The notes beneath the pieces were generated by a model, which saw only the letters and a program-made list of their open reading frames with translations, ran no database searches and had not been told where the DNA came from. Positions 23,836-31,989 of a DNA stretch of 51,652 nucleotides are shown here, piece after piece. Each line of letters opens with the position of its first letter. The stretch's first letter is position 1. The position numbers and the translations under genes were made by a program. This DNA comes from Thermoproteota archaeon (GTDB lineage: Archaea; Korarchaeota; Korarchaeia; Korarchaeales; Korarchaeaceae), in assembly GCA_027491415.1 (NCBI GenBank), contig JAOZFH010000002.1, positions 1-51,652 of the forward strand. Reading direction: 5' to 3'.

Positions 23836-25242
23836 TCACGGCTCGGGTATCTGCTCGTAGATCGCCTCGTACCTCTGGAGGGCCGCGTCCCTCCAGACGG
23901 CCTGCATCTGGGAGGCGAACGCCGGATCGGTCTTCATGCGCTCGTTGATCTGCTTGGCGAACTCCAGCGTGAAGGTCATCTGCTGCCCTTTCTCCTCCCA
24001 GGACAGCGGCTTTCCTAACTCGTGAGCGAACTGCTCGAACTGCTCCTCAGTGATCTTCCCTGCCTCGTAGGCGTCGACCAGCTTCTTCCAGACCCTGACG
24101 AGCTCGTCGTGCCTGTCGCACAGCACCGCGTCGAAGTAGTAGGCGACGGAGAAGTACACCTGGCCGGCGAGGCCCTCGTCGAACTCAATCGTCTGGAGGT
24201 TGATGGTCTCGTTGAACTTCTCGTAGAGGTCGGTCCTCTGCCTGCCCTCCGGGGTCTGGAACACCTTCGGAGATATCGGGAGCCTGTTCACCTTGGGGTC
24301 GAGCCAGATCTTCTGGCCATCGGTGAGCACCCACCTTATGAAGGCCTGTGCGGCCTCCGGGTGCTCGGACGTGGCGCAGAGCGCTATCGGATCGCCGTTG
24401 ACGATGCTGTTGGGCGGGGTCACGTAGACGAAGTCTGGAGACTTGGTCTGCAGCTCGTAGCCGTAGAAGTCTATCATGATCCCTATGGGAACCTCCCCCG
24501 TCTGGACGGCGAACTGGGCCTCCACAGACCCGCCGTAGGGTCTTCCGTTGGCGGCGAGCCTGGTGAGCAGCACCCAGCCGTCCTCCCAGCCGTAGGCCTG
24601 CAGGATGATCTGATAGATCCTGGAGTGGGAGGTCGAGGTGGTGGACCTCGCGAAGGATATCGCGGGCATCGGGAGCATCTTGGCGTACACGGGGCTGGCC
24701 AGGTCGTCCCACGTCGCGGGCTCGGGCAGCCCCCTCTCGGCGAGCTGCTTCTTGTTGTAGGTGAATCCGAAGGACGAGATGGCGGCCGCGACCCAGGTGA
24801 CCTGACCGTCGTCGTACCTCTTCATGGCGGACCCGCTTATCGTGTCTGGGATCTCTGAGATCACTTGTAGGAGCTCCGGGTCGGTCATCGGCTGCAGGAG
24901 TCCCTTGTCGGCCAGGTCGTTGAAGACGGTGGGGCCCCCGCCCCACGCCACGTCGATCTTCTCCTTCTTGATCACATCCGGCCACAGGGCCGCGTTCGGG
25001 CCGTAGAAGCGAATGTCGACTATGTTGTACTGCTTGGCCAGGTCGGACTTGAGGAATTCCTCCTTAGTCAGCAGCCAAATGGTGCTGGCGTGCCTGGTTA
25101 TCACCTTCAGGGTGATACCCTGCTTGGACGGTCCGGCGGTCGGGGTGGGCCCGGCGCCTCCCCCTCCCCTCGTGAGGAAGAGGGCTGCGCCTATAAGTAC
25201 GATGACGACCGCCAGGATGGCCACTAAGTACTTGGCTCCCAA
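23836..25242 (-). CDS. ABC transporter substrate-binding protein, family 1 (Fe3+/phosphonate-like)
   Basis: Receptor for the fused-permease importer. 468 residues from a TTG at 25242, preceded by GGTGGTGAG and a TATAAA at 25285-25290. An N-terminal membrane segment (YLVAILAVVIVLIGAALFLT) and a Gly/Pro/Thr stalk tether it. The body has the family fold: KVITRHASTIWLLT, DVAWGGGPTVFNDL, SSFGFTYNKKQLAERGLPEPATWDDL and NGDPIALCATSEHPEAAQAFIRWV. The wording fits the FbpA/thiamine/AEP cluster, but no ligand-specific tyrosine pair is certain. The C-terminal 130 residues are longer than in typical FbpA. The ligand is unknown; neighbouring secreted phosphoesterases make a phosphorylated or phosphonate compound worth considering. 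Confidence 0.88.
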   Translation of the reverse strand: MGAKYLVAILAVVIVLIGAALFLTRGGGGAGPTPTAGPSKQGITLKVITRHASTIWLLTKEEFLKSDLAKQYNIVDIRFYGPNAALWPDVIKKEKIDVAWGGGPTVFNDLADKGLLQPMTDPELLQVISEIPDTISGSAMKRYDDGQVTWVAAAISSFGFTYNKKQLAERGLPEPATWDDLASPVYAKMLPMPAISFARSTTSTSHSRIYQIILQAYGWEDGWVLLTRLAANGRPYGGSVEAQFAVQTGEVPIGIMIDFYGYELQTKSPDFVYVTPPNSIVNGDPIALCATSEHPEAAQAFIRWVLTDGQKIWLDPKVNRLPISPKVFQTPEGRQRTDLYEKFNETINLQTIEFDEGLAGQVYFSVAYYFDAVLCDRHDELVRVWKKLVDAYEAGKITEEQFEQFAHELGKPLSWEEKGQQMTFTLEFAKQINERMKTDPAFASQMQAVWRDAALQRYEAIYEQIPEP

Positions 25243-25284
25243 GACTCACCACCCCGCAGACGAGGATCAGCTGCACGCCTCCAC

Positions 25285-25290
25285 TATAAA
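25285..25290 (-). promoter_or_regulatory. TATA box of the family-1 transporter operon
   Basis: TATAAA on the plus strand (TTTATA on the minus) in GC-rich DNA, 43-48 bp before the TTG at 25242, leaving room for a leader with the GGTGGTGAG ribosome site. It is one of the clearest promoters in the window. Confidence 0.55.
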
Positions 25291-25395
25291 GGCGCCCTTC
25301 CGGGTCTCTCTGGGAGGGGCCCTTTCGACCTACCCGCACGCTCGGGAGACCTGAAAAGGAACAGCGAGTAGAAAGAAAATAGGAGGGGGAGGCCC

Positions 25396-26418
25396 TCACT
25401 TCTTCTTGAGGGCCAGCGCGGCGCCGACGATGATCACGATCACCACGACGGCGATCGCTATGTAGGTCATCGGGATGGCCGGGCCGGCGCTCTCCTCGGT
25501 GAGTCCCCAGGCGAAGGCGTTCTTGGCGAAGGTGGCTCCCTGGAGCTCGACGCCGTGGTACTCAGGGGTGATGATAACCCTGTCTCCGAGCAGGGACTCT
25601 CCGGTGACGATTACCTTGCTGTACTTGTTGCCGACCTTGATCTTCTCGGCGGCGGCCTCGACGAACTGGCCGGTCTCGCCGACCGCGTGCGCCTTCGGGT
25701 CGACGCCGTCGTGGCTCACCACGGTGCCGCTGGGCGAGGAGCGGTAGAGCCACGTCACGGTCTCGCCGTTGTCCACCTCACTGAACGGTACGAACTGACC
25801 GTTCTTGCATCCGACGACAAAGGTCGGGCCGTGGAACAGGACCTTGGGAGCGCCGGCTGTTATCTGAGCGGCCCAGCCCTGCGTGTTGGCCTCGTAGCTG
25901 ATGACCCTGTAGCCCGCGCCGGCGTTGGACTCGGGGTCCTCGAGGCTGCCGTACTCAAGCCTCAGGCTGGAGCCGATGGCCTCGAGGATCTTGTTGGGCT
26001 CACCGGCCTTGAAGGAGGTGTCCTCGGGGTTCAGGTAGGGCTCAACGTAGTCGGAGTCTGCCCCCACCCACAGGAACTTGCCTCCCTCCTTGAACCAGTT
26101 GGCTATGGCCTGAACCTCGGCGGAGGAGAAGCCGCTGTCGTAGTCCTTCATCTTGCCGATGACTAGGGCGTCGACTCCCTCGAGAGCTGCCGGGGTTATC
26201 TCGGTAAGTTCCTTCACCTGATAGCCCGCGGAGGTCAGCAGGTCCTTCAGGGCCTGGAGGTTCTTCTGCCCCCACTCGCTGTCTAGGTCCTTGACCCTGC
26301 CTGGGGTGAGGTCCAGCGCGACGACCTTCTGATCCTGGGCGGACACGCTGGTGCCGAACCACACACCCACGGAGAGTGCGAAGAGGGCCACCAAAGCCAG
26401 AGCAAGCAGCTTCTTCAT
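25396..26418 (-). CDS. Membrane-anchored extracytoplasmic GATase-like protein
   Basis: 340 residues. Signal peptide MKKLLALALVALFALSVGVW (1-20, cleavage near VSA-Q), then an alpha/beta domain (VVALDLTPGRVKDL, GVDALVIGKMKDYD, WFKEGGKFLWVGADSDYVEP) resembling the class I glutamine-amidotransferase-like fold found in DUF4350 and ThuA-type proteins. The region near residue 120 has no catalytic Cys. The C-terminus is a membrane segment (MTYIAIAVVVIVIIVGAALAL) ending in KKK. Proteins of this design accompany archaeal ABC importers, probably as accessory surface proteins. It has its own TATA-like element and a good ATG with GAGGG upstream. Confidence 0.7.
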   Translation of the reverse strand: MKKLLALALVALFALSVGVWFGTSVSAQDQKVVALDLTPGRVKDLDSEWGQKNLQALKDLLTSAGYQVKELTEITPAALEGVDALVIGKMKDYDSGFSSAEVQAIANWFKEGGKFLWVGADSDYVEPYLNPEDTSFKAGEPNKILEAIGSSLRLEYGSLEDPESNAGAGYRVISYEANTQGWAAQITAGAPKVLFHGPTFVVGCKNGQFVPFSEVDNGETVTWLYRSSPSGTVVSHDGVDPKAHAVGETGQFVEAAAEKIKVGNKYSKVIVTGESLLGDRVIITPEYHGVELQGATFAKNAFAWGLTEESAGPAIPMTYIAIAVVVIVIIVGAALALKKK

Positions 26419-26452
26419 TGTGCCCTCACTGAGGGGGGTCTGACCAGCGACT

Positions 26453-26462
26453 GCTATTAATG
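26453..26462 (-). promoter_or_regulatory. Candidate promoter of the GATase-like protein gene
   Basis: GCTATTAATG, TTAATA core on the minus strand, is centred about 39 bp upstream of the ATG at 26418, with GTGAGGGC as leader ribosome site. Confidence 0.45.
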
Positions 26463-26548
26463 TTTGGCTGGAGGCATTGCAGGTCCGTAGCTAATTTCCA
26501 TTAGAAGTAAGGTGCCGGATTGTCTTACGAACCTATTGGGCGTTTCGA

Positions 26549-26581
26549 ATAAAAAAATCTCAAAAAGCCGAGGGCTCAGCC
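26549..26581 (-). terminator. Terminator downstream of the metallophosphoesterase pair
   Basis: Read on the minus strand, GCTGAGCCCTCGGC can form a short stem and is followed by TTTTT and then a run of seven T. It lies 30-60 bp after the stop of the second phosphoesterase gene and before the promoter of the next gene, so the phosphoesterase operon probably ends here. Confidence 0.5.
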
Positions 26582-26610
26582 GCTGATTTTCGACTCTCGC
26601 CTTTTCCAGT

Positions 26611-28356
26611 TTAGCGCCTCAACTTATAGGCGACAGCCATAGCAGCCGCCGCCAGAATCGCCACGCCGATCATCCAGATCGGGAAGTGAGCCTTCTCTGC
26701 CCCTGTCTCGCCCGTCGGTCCGGTGGGCGATTCCCAGCTGATCACCTTCTCCACGGTGGTCGCCCTGCCAGACAGGTCGACGGCCTCCACCCTGAAGCTG
26801 GCCTGACCCACCTCCCGGGGCACCTGTGTGGTCGCGAGGAAGGTGTCCTCGTCGAGCCTGAGGAGTTCCACCTCTTGCCAGCTCTGACCGTCGGTTGACA
26901 CCCGAAGTCTGACGTCTGAGACCCCCGAGACGTCGTCTCTGACCGTCAGGTTGACTCGAATGACCACCGTGCCGCCCACCTTCGGCTCAGCCTGGAACTC
27001 GACCGCCGGAGGGCTTGAGTCCTCCTCTGCCCAGACCTTCACCACCTTATCCTGTCCCGGGGGAACGGTCACGGCCACGTACGCCACACTGTAGCCGAGT
27101 CTGGAATCCCTGATCACCAGAAGGTCCCCTCCCTCGACATCCACGCTGCCGCTACCGCTTATCCGGGCCACCAGCGTTCCGTTGAGCGGCCACGGAGACC
27201 TGTTGATCACCCTGGCCGAGAAGCCCCCGGCGCTCCCGTCGTTGACCTGGTAGTGCTCCACCTCGAACCAGTTCAGCGGGATCGGTTTCTCCACACCTCC
27301 GAGCCACCTCAGGCTGCCGTCCGGCTCGATCGTGAAGATCCTGTACCCGGGTACGGCCTTCTCGGCCGCCTTCTCCACCTCTCCGTAGGAGTTGGGATTC
27401 GTCACCATCAGTATTGGCTCCGTATAGACGTAGTTCTCGTGCATGTGCCCAGAGAGAGCAGCCGTCACGCCCCGCTCGGCCATCAGCTGGATCACGGTGT
27501 CAGAGTCGGCCCCGGACACGGCCTCTAGGTTCCAGGGCGGGTGGTGGAACAGCACTATCTTCACGGTCGCGTTGGTGGCCGACAGGTCCCGATCGAGCCA
27601 AGAGATCTGGTCAACGCTCAGTTTGCCCTCAAGTGATCCCGGACCAGTATCCACGCTCACGACGTGTACCTCTGGCCCGATGTCGAGGCTTAGATTGGAT
27701 GGGGCCAGGTACACGACGAAGGGCGCGCCCTTGATCGAGTGGTCGTGGTTTCCGGGTATCAGGACGATGGGGACGTCGAACGCGGGCATCAGCCTGCGGA
27801 GTCCCTGAAATATGACCTCGTGGGGGTTGTTGCACACGTCGCCCGTGTGGATCACGAAGTCCGGCCTGAGGAAGTTGATCAGCCAGATGTCTCTAACGAA
27901 CTGGGCCGCCTGGTGGAGTTGTCCGGGCCTGTTGTCGTAGTGGGTGTCGGAGATCCAGAAGACCGTGAAGGGAGGGTCGGAGTCCTCCAGCACCGCCACC
28001 GAGTTTGGCTCGCGCCTCGCCTCGCCGCCCTCCAGCTCCACGACGAGGTCGTACAGCCCGGGAGGCGCCTCCGGCGGCAAAGCCGCCTCGACCTCGGTCT
28101 TTCCGTCGGCGGCCGTGGTCTCCTCGACGGACAGCTCGTACTCCCCAAACTCGTTCTCTATCCTCACGGCGCCGACCGAGACCTCACCGACGAGCTTGAT
28201 CCTTATCCCGCTCCCCGGAGCGGTGAATGCAGGGAAGCCGATTCTCGGGAACTCGATGCCGGAGAGTGGCGACTCGCCCGATGCGACGACATAAACAGAT
28301 GCAGCGGATACGGTGAGAGAGAGGAGGAGGGCGGCTGCCCCGCTCCTCCAGCTCAC
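26611..28356 (-). CDS. Secreted, C-terminally anchored metallophosphoesterase (second of pair)
   Basis: Calcineurin-type phosphoesterase acting outside the cell. 581 residues: signal peptide (about 1-25), an N-terminal beta domain (about 35-125), then the dimetal motifs in order: SDTHYD, TGDVCNN, PGNHDH, LFHHPPW and SGHMHEN. Next come beta-sandwich domains (REVGQASFRVEAVDLSGRATTV) and a final membrane segment (FPIWMIGVAILAAAAMAVAY) with RR tail. All metal ligands look present. The GTG start overlaps the stop of the upstream paralogue (GTGA). The substrate could be nucleotides, phospholipids or sugar phosphates; the sequence does not say. Confidence 0.85.
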   Translation of the reverse strand: MSWRSGAAALLLSLTVSAASVYVVASGESPLSGIEFPRIGFPAFTAPGSGIRIKLVGEVSVGAVRIENEFGEYELSVEETTAADGKTEVEAALPPEAPPGLYDLVVELEGGEARREPNSVAVLEDSDPPFTVFWISDTHYDNRPGQLHQAAQFVRDIWLINFLRPDFVIHTGDVCNNPHEVIFQGLRRLMPAFDVPIVLIPGNHDHSIKGAPFVVYLAPSNLSLDIGPEVHVVSVDTGPGSLEGKLSVDQISWLDRDLSATNATVKIVLFHHPPWNLEAVSGADSDTVIQLMAERGVTAALSGHMHENYVYTEPILMVTNPNSYGEVEKAAEKAVPGYRIFTIEPDGSLRWLGGVEKPIPLNWFEVEHYQVNDGSAGGFSARVINRSPWPLNGTLVARISGSGSVDVEGGDLLVIRDSRLGYSVAYVAVTVPPGQDKVVKVWAEEDSSPPAVEFQAEPKVGGTVVIRVNLTVRDDVSGVSDVRLRVSTDGQSWQEVELLRLDEDTFLATTQVPREVGQASFRVEAVDLSGRATTVEKVISWESPTGPTGETGAEKAHFPIWMIGVAILAAAAMAVAYKLRR

Positions 28357-30230
28357 TTGGACCCCCTCCTGAGGGCTAGGAGGGCGGCGACGGCGACCAC
28401 GACTATGCCAGCTATCCAGAGCACTAGGTTGGAGGCCAGGCCAGCCCCTTCCTCGGGGCCTGGCTGGGGCGTCGGCGCCGGGGTGGTCGTGGCCGGAGCC
28501 AGCTTGCTTATCTCGCCAAAGAACTCCGCCTCGTTGCCCGCAGCGTCCGTGGCCGTGATCTTGAAGTAGCGGTACTGGTCTGGCGAAACCCTCCAGACTG
28601 GCCAGCCCGTGTCGAACTCCGGCTCCAGCTCGCTCCAGGTGGAGTTGTCCGGCGAGACGTAGACCCTGTACTCAAGCACGCCGAGGCCCTCGTCGGTGAT
28701 CCTGGGCCAGATCTCCTTGCGACCGTCTTTCGCATCCTTCAGGTCTGCAGATATCTTCGGCGGCGCCCGGTCAGGCTTTAGGTAGATCTTCACGACCCTC
28801 TCCTCGCCTGGGGCCAAGGCGACCGTGAGCTCGTAGGCCCCCTTGCCGGAAGCCCCGTAGGCTGCCGAGAGTTCGGCGCCCTCGACCTTGGGGCTGGGGT
28901 CGAAGGACGAGAGCACCACGGGCAGCCTCAGGGTCACCTCCTCCTGCCCCCTGTTCCAGACCCGGATGGCCACGGCGTAGGAACTACCGTCGTAGGCCTG
29001 GAGGTACTCGGCGCCGAGCTCGGAGACTGAGGGGGAGGAGGGCTGATACCAGAAGCCCCCGTCTGCGGTGAACCTCAGGTGCCTGTAGTGCCCGAAGTCG
29101 CCCTCAGGACCCCCGTAGCTGGTTCCGTGATCATGCTGCCCGGCTTCGGTGACCAAGCACAGTACGTCGCCGAACGCACCCTGATCGTCGCTGTGCCAGT
29201 GGCCAGTGAGGACGACGGGCGCGTTGGCCATGTGCGCTATGTCGACGACCCTCTGCACCGTCTGGTTATAGTCGAGGGTGCCCTGGAACTTCCCATCTGG
29301 ACCGTAGAGCCATACCCTTATGTCCTGATCCATGAGAGGATAATGCGTGAGCACGGCCCCGGTACCACCCTTTCCCTCTAGCAGAGACTCGATCAGGTCG
29401 AACTGGTATCCGAAGATCTTTCCCGTGTCCGAGTCGATCTGGACGAAGTGAAAGTTAGGCCCCACGTCCACGACCCCGTAGAACGGGCCAAAGTACTTCT
29501 CCCAGTAGTACTGCTTCTTCTCCACGGCCGTGTAGTCGTTGTTTCCCTCAACGGCTATCAGGGGGACTCGAAGCCTCACGAGATCCCTGTACGCCTCTCT
29601 AAACGGGTCCTCCTCGTCAGGCCTAGCAATCGCGTCTATGACATCTCCGGTGTGGACCACGACGTCGGGCCTCAGGCCGTTTATGGTCGCCACCAGCATC
29701 CTGAAGAGCTGCTGATTCCTGTGGTGCTTTGGTATGTCCCTCGTCCCGTAGTGCGTGTCGGTGAACTGGACGACGCGGATCTCCGTGGGATAGGAATCTC
29801 CGAAGACGTAGACCGAGTTGGGCTCGGTGAACCTGAGTCCCGACCCCTCTACCGTCAGGTTGTACAGGCCAGGCGGAACATCCTCGGGCACCCTGACGGT
29901 CACCCACCACCCGCCCACGCCGTCGTCGAATCCCTGGTCGACCGCGTCTAGGGCGTAGCGCCAATCCTCGGTGAACGCCGACTCCAGGTAGGCGCTCCAT
30001 GTCACCGAGGACGGGAGATCGTCGGTCCTTGCGATCCAGGCGGTGAGGGCGTCTCCGTAGGCGACGAAGGCTGGAGATGTCAGGCGGGGGTACAATATGT
30101 GATTCAGCGGCGTCACGTGGTACTCCGGGAACGGCGGCTGCGGGGCTGACGAGAACTCGGCGGTGGTCGAGGGGGCGACGAACAGGACGAGCAGGGAGAC
30201 TGACAGCAGGCCTCCAGCCCTGACCCTCAA
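28353..30230 (-). CDS. Secreted, C-terminally anchored metallophosphoesterase (first of pair)
   Basis: 625 residues and the same design as the downstream gene, so the two are a tandem duplication now well diverged. Signal peptide LLSVSLLVLFVAPSTTA, an N-terminal beta domain ending in PPGLYNLTVEGSG (compare PPGLYDLVVELEGG in the partner), then TDTHYG, HTGDVIDAI, EGNNDYT (GNHD has become GNND), TGHWHSDD and GQHDHG. A beta-rich part with an F5/8-like CDNSTWSEL-type segment, a Thr/Pro stalk and a membrane segment (NLVLWIAGIVVVAVAALLAL) follow. The His-to-Asn change in GNHD affects a catalytic or metal-near residue, so specificity or activity may differ from the partner. TTG start at 30230; TATA-like TTTATA near 30266-30271. 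Confidence 0.82.
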   Translation of the reverse strand: MRVRAGGLLSVSLLVLFVAPSTTAEFSSAPQPPFPEYHVTPLNHILYPRLTSPAFVAYGDALTAWIARTDDLPSSVTWSAYLESAFTEDWRYALDAVDQGFDDGVGGWWVTVRVPEDVPPGLYNLTVEGSGLRFTEPNSVYVFGDSYPTEIRVVQFTDTHYGTRDIPKHHRNQQLFRMLVATINGLRPDVVVHTGDVIDAIARPDEEDPFREAYRDLVRLRVPLIAVEGNNDYTAVEKKQYYWEKYFGPFYGVVDVGPNFHFVQIDSDTGKIFGYQFDLIESLLEGKGGTGAVLTHYPLMDQDIRVWLYGPDGKFQGTLDYNQTVQRVVDIAHMANAPVVLTGHWHSDDQGAFGDVLCLVTEAGQHDHGTSYGGPEGDFGHYRHLRFTADGGFWYQPSSPSVSELGAEYLQAYDGSSYAVAIRVWNRGQEEVTLRLPVVLSSFDPSPKVEGAELSAAYGASGKGAYELTVALAPGEERVVKIYLKPDRAPPKISADLKDAKDGRKEIWPRITDEGLGVLEYRVYVSPDNSTWSELEPEFDTGWPVWRVSPDQYRYFKITATDAAGNEAEFFGEISKLAPATTTPAPTPQPGPEEGAGLASNLVLWIAGIVVVAVAALLALRRGSK

Positions 30231-30265
30231 GGCTCAAACCCAAAAACTTTCCCCCGGCGACAGTC

Positions 30266-30271
30266 TATAAA
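30266..30271 (-). promoter_or_regulatory. TATA box of the metallophosphoesterase operon
   Basis: TATAAA (TTTATA on the minus strand) in the sequence GTCTATAAACG, about 38 bp upstream of the TTG at 30230. It lies in the 101-bp gap after the Liv operon. Confidence 0.5.
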
Positions 30272-30331
30272 CGATTGGGGGGTCGGGAGAACTCTGCCGA
30301 CCGCGACGCCGGGAGCTGACTTGGGGGCTCG

Positions 30332-31039
30332 TTACAGGCCCAGATAGGCGGTTCTGACGTGATCGTTCTGTAGAAGCTCTTCCCCCGATCCCTCCAGCAC
30401 TATCCTCCCGGTCTCGATCACGTAACCCCTGTCGGCTACGGAGAGCGCCTGCTGAACATTCTGCTCAACCAGCAGGACGGCAACCCCTTCTTCTCGGATC
30501 CGCTCGACGGCACTCAAGACCTCTTGGACTATCTTGGGGGCCAGACCCAGGCTCTGCTCGTCGAGCATCAGCAGCTTGGGGGAGGACATGAGGCCCCTTG
30601 CTATGGCCAGCATCTGCTGCTCCCCCCCGCTGAGAGTGCCGGCCAGCTGGTCCCTCCTCTCCTTGAGAATGGGGAACAGTGAGTAGACCATCTCCAGCCT
30701 GTCCTTGACGTCCCCCTCGGCCAGGTACGCCCCCATCCTGAGGTTCTCGTACACCGTCATCTTCGGGAAGAGCCTCCTGCCCTCGGGGACCATGCTTATC
30801 CCGAGCCTCACTATCTCGTGGGCTGGCCTCCCGGTTATGTCCGCGCCGTCGAAGGTGATCCTGCCGGACATCGGCTTGAGTAGGCCCGATATCGTCCTCA
30901 GGGTAGTGGTCTTGCCGGCGCCGTTCGAACCCAGGAGCGCCACTATCTCCCTCTCCTCCACGCGGAGTGAGATCCCCCAGAGCACTTGGACGTCCCCGTA
31001 TCCGGCCTCCAGGTCGTCAACCGACAACATTCTGGTCAC
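30332..31039 (-). CDS. livF: Branched-chain amino-acid ABC transporter ATPase, LivF type
   Basis: 235 residues, the LivF length. Walker A LLGSNGAGKTTTLRTISGL, a Q-loop in MVPEGRRLFPKMTVYENLRMGAY (outline only), signature LSGGEQQMLAIARGLM, Walker B LLMLDEQSLGLAP and H-loop VLLVEQNV, the classic LivF wording. Start GTG at 31039 or ATG at 31030, both inside the end of the livG gene (23- or 14-bp overlap), so translation is coupled. One odd point: DEP of Walker B is DEQ, replacing the proline after the catalytic Glu, which should not affect catalysis. Confidence 0.93.
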   Translation of the reverse strand: MTRMLSVDDLEAGYGDVQVLWGISLRVEEREIVALLGSNGAGKTTTLRTISGLLKPMSGRITFDGADITGRPAHEIVRLGISMVPEGRRLFPKMTVYENLRMGAYLAEGDVKDRLEMVYSLFPILKERRDQLAGTLSGGEQQMLAIARGLMSSPKLLMLDEQSLGLAPKIVQEVLSAVERIREEGVAVLLVEQNVQQALSVADRGYVIETGRIVLEGSGEELLQNDHVRTAYLGL

Positions 31040-31820
31040 CTAAGTATGCCTCAATGACCCTCGGGTCGCTTGCTATCTCCTTGGGCGTTCCCTCCGCGAT
31101 CTTCTCCCCGTGGTGGAGCACCGCGACCCTGTCGCTGAAGTTCATGATGGCCTTCATGACGTGCTCTATCATCACTATCGTCAACCCCCTCTCCTCCTTA
31201 ACCTGCCTGAGCATCCCCAGCTCCCACTCAACCTCGGCAGGCGAGAGTCCGGCCATTACCTCGTCCAGCAGCAGTATTTGGGGGCTGACGGCCAGGGCCC
31301 TAGCCAGCTCGAGCCTCTTCCTCTCGACCACCGTCAGGCTGTGTCCCGGCTGGTATCTCTTATCCCTCAGACCGACCATCTCGAGAATCCTGACGGCCTC
31401 TTCCTTCAGATCGGAGAGACCCCTCCTAACCCTGCTCGAGACGCGGCCTGAGAAGAGAAGGCCGACTAGCACGTTCTCCAGGACGCTGAGCCCCTCGAAA
31501 GGCTTCGTGATCTGGAAGGTCCTGGCCACGCCCAGCCTGCTGAGCAGGTGGGGTCTCTTGCCGGTGACGTCCCTGCCGAATACCAGAACCCGACCCCTGT
31601 CGGGAGGGAGGAAGCCCGTCATCACGTTGAACAACGTGGTCTTCCCCGCGCCGTTCGGGCCTATGACCCCCAGGACCTCCCCCCTCTGAACCTCAAGGGT
31701 CACCCCGCGCAGGGCCTGAAGTCCCCCGAATCGCTTCCAGACATCCTCTACCTTCAATATCACGCCGTCGTATTCGGCATCGGGCGGCCTGGATATCGCC
31801 ACTATTCCCCCCTTCCCCAT
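31017..31820 (-). CDS. livG: Branched-chain amino-acid ABC transporter ATPase, LivG type
   Basis: About 267 residues from the ATG at 31820, which has GGAGGTG at 31826-31832; an ATG or longer frame at 31829 is less well placed. Walker A IGPNGAGKTTLFNVMTGF, LivG-type ARTFQITKPFEGLSVLENV, signature region HSLTVVERKRLELARALA (LTVVE where most have LSGGE or LSYGQ), Walker B ILLLDEVMAGLSP and H-loop IVMIEHVMKAIMN. LivG commonly has such a relaxed signature. It is divergent from the receptor gene and co-transcribed with livF. Confidence 0.92.
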   Translation of the reverse strand: MGKGGIVAISRPPDAEYDGVILKVEDVWKRFGGLQALRGVTLEVQRGEVLGVIGPNGAGKTTLFNVMTGFLPPDRGRVLVFGRDVTGKRPHLLSRLGVARTFQITKPFEGLSVLENVLVGLLFSGRVSSRVRRGLSDLKEEAVRILEMVGLRDKRYQPGHSLTVVERKRLELARALAVSPQILLLDEVMAGLSPAEVEWELGMLRQVKEERGLTIVMIEHVMKAIMNFSDRVAVLHHGEKIAEGTPKEIASDPRVIEAYLGDQNVVG

Positions 31821-31936
31821 GTCGAGCACCTCCCCGCCTAGACCTCTTCATCCCTTCGAACTGTTGAGATCGGTGCGCCATTGGTTCGACGGTCTCGACG
31901 ACACCCGCCGATCTTGGGAGAGGCCAAGATCGAACT

Positions 31937-31944
31937 CTTTAAGA
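31937..31944 (+). promoter_or_regulatory. Candidate promoter of the Liv receptor gene
   Basis: CTTTAAGA lies about 46-53 bp before the ATG at 31990, giving a leader of about 25 nt with the ribosome-like CTGGAGGCGG (31975-31984). It is the only AT-rich tract in the 169-bp divergent gap. Confidence 0.4.
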
Positions 31945-31989
31945 TTTGCCCGCGGTGGCATCGGACAACTCCCTCTGGAGGCGGTTAGT

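Noticed and set aside
31346-31357. Loss of ATPase function in livG because of LTVVE instead of LSGGE
   Set aside because: LivG proteins commonly have a relaxed signature and all other motifs are intact.
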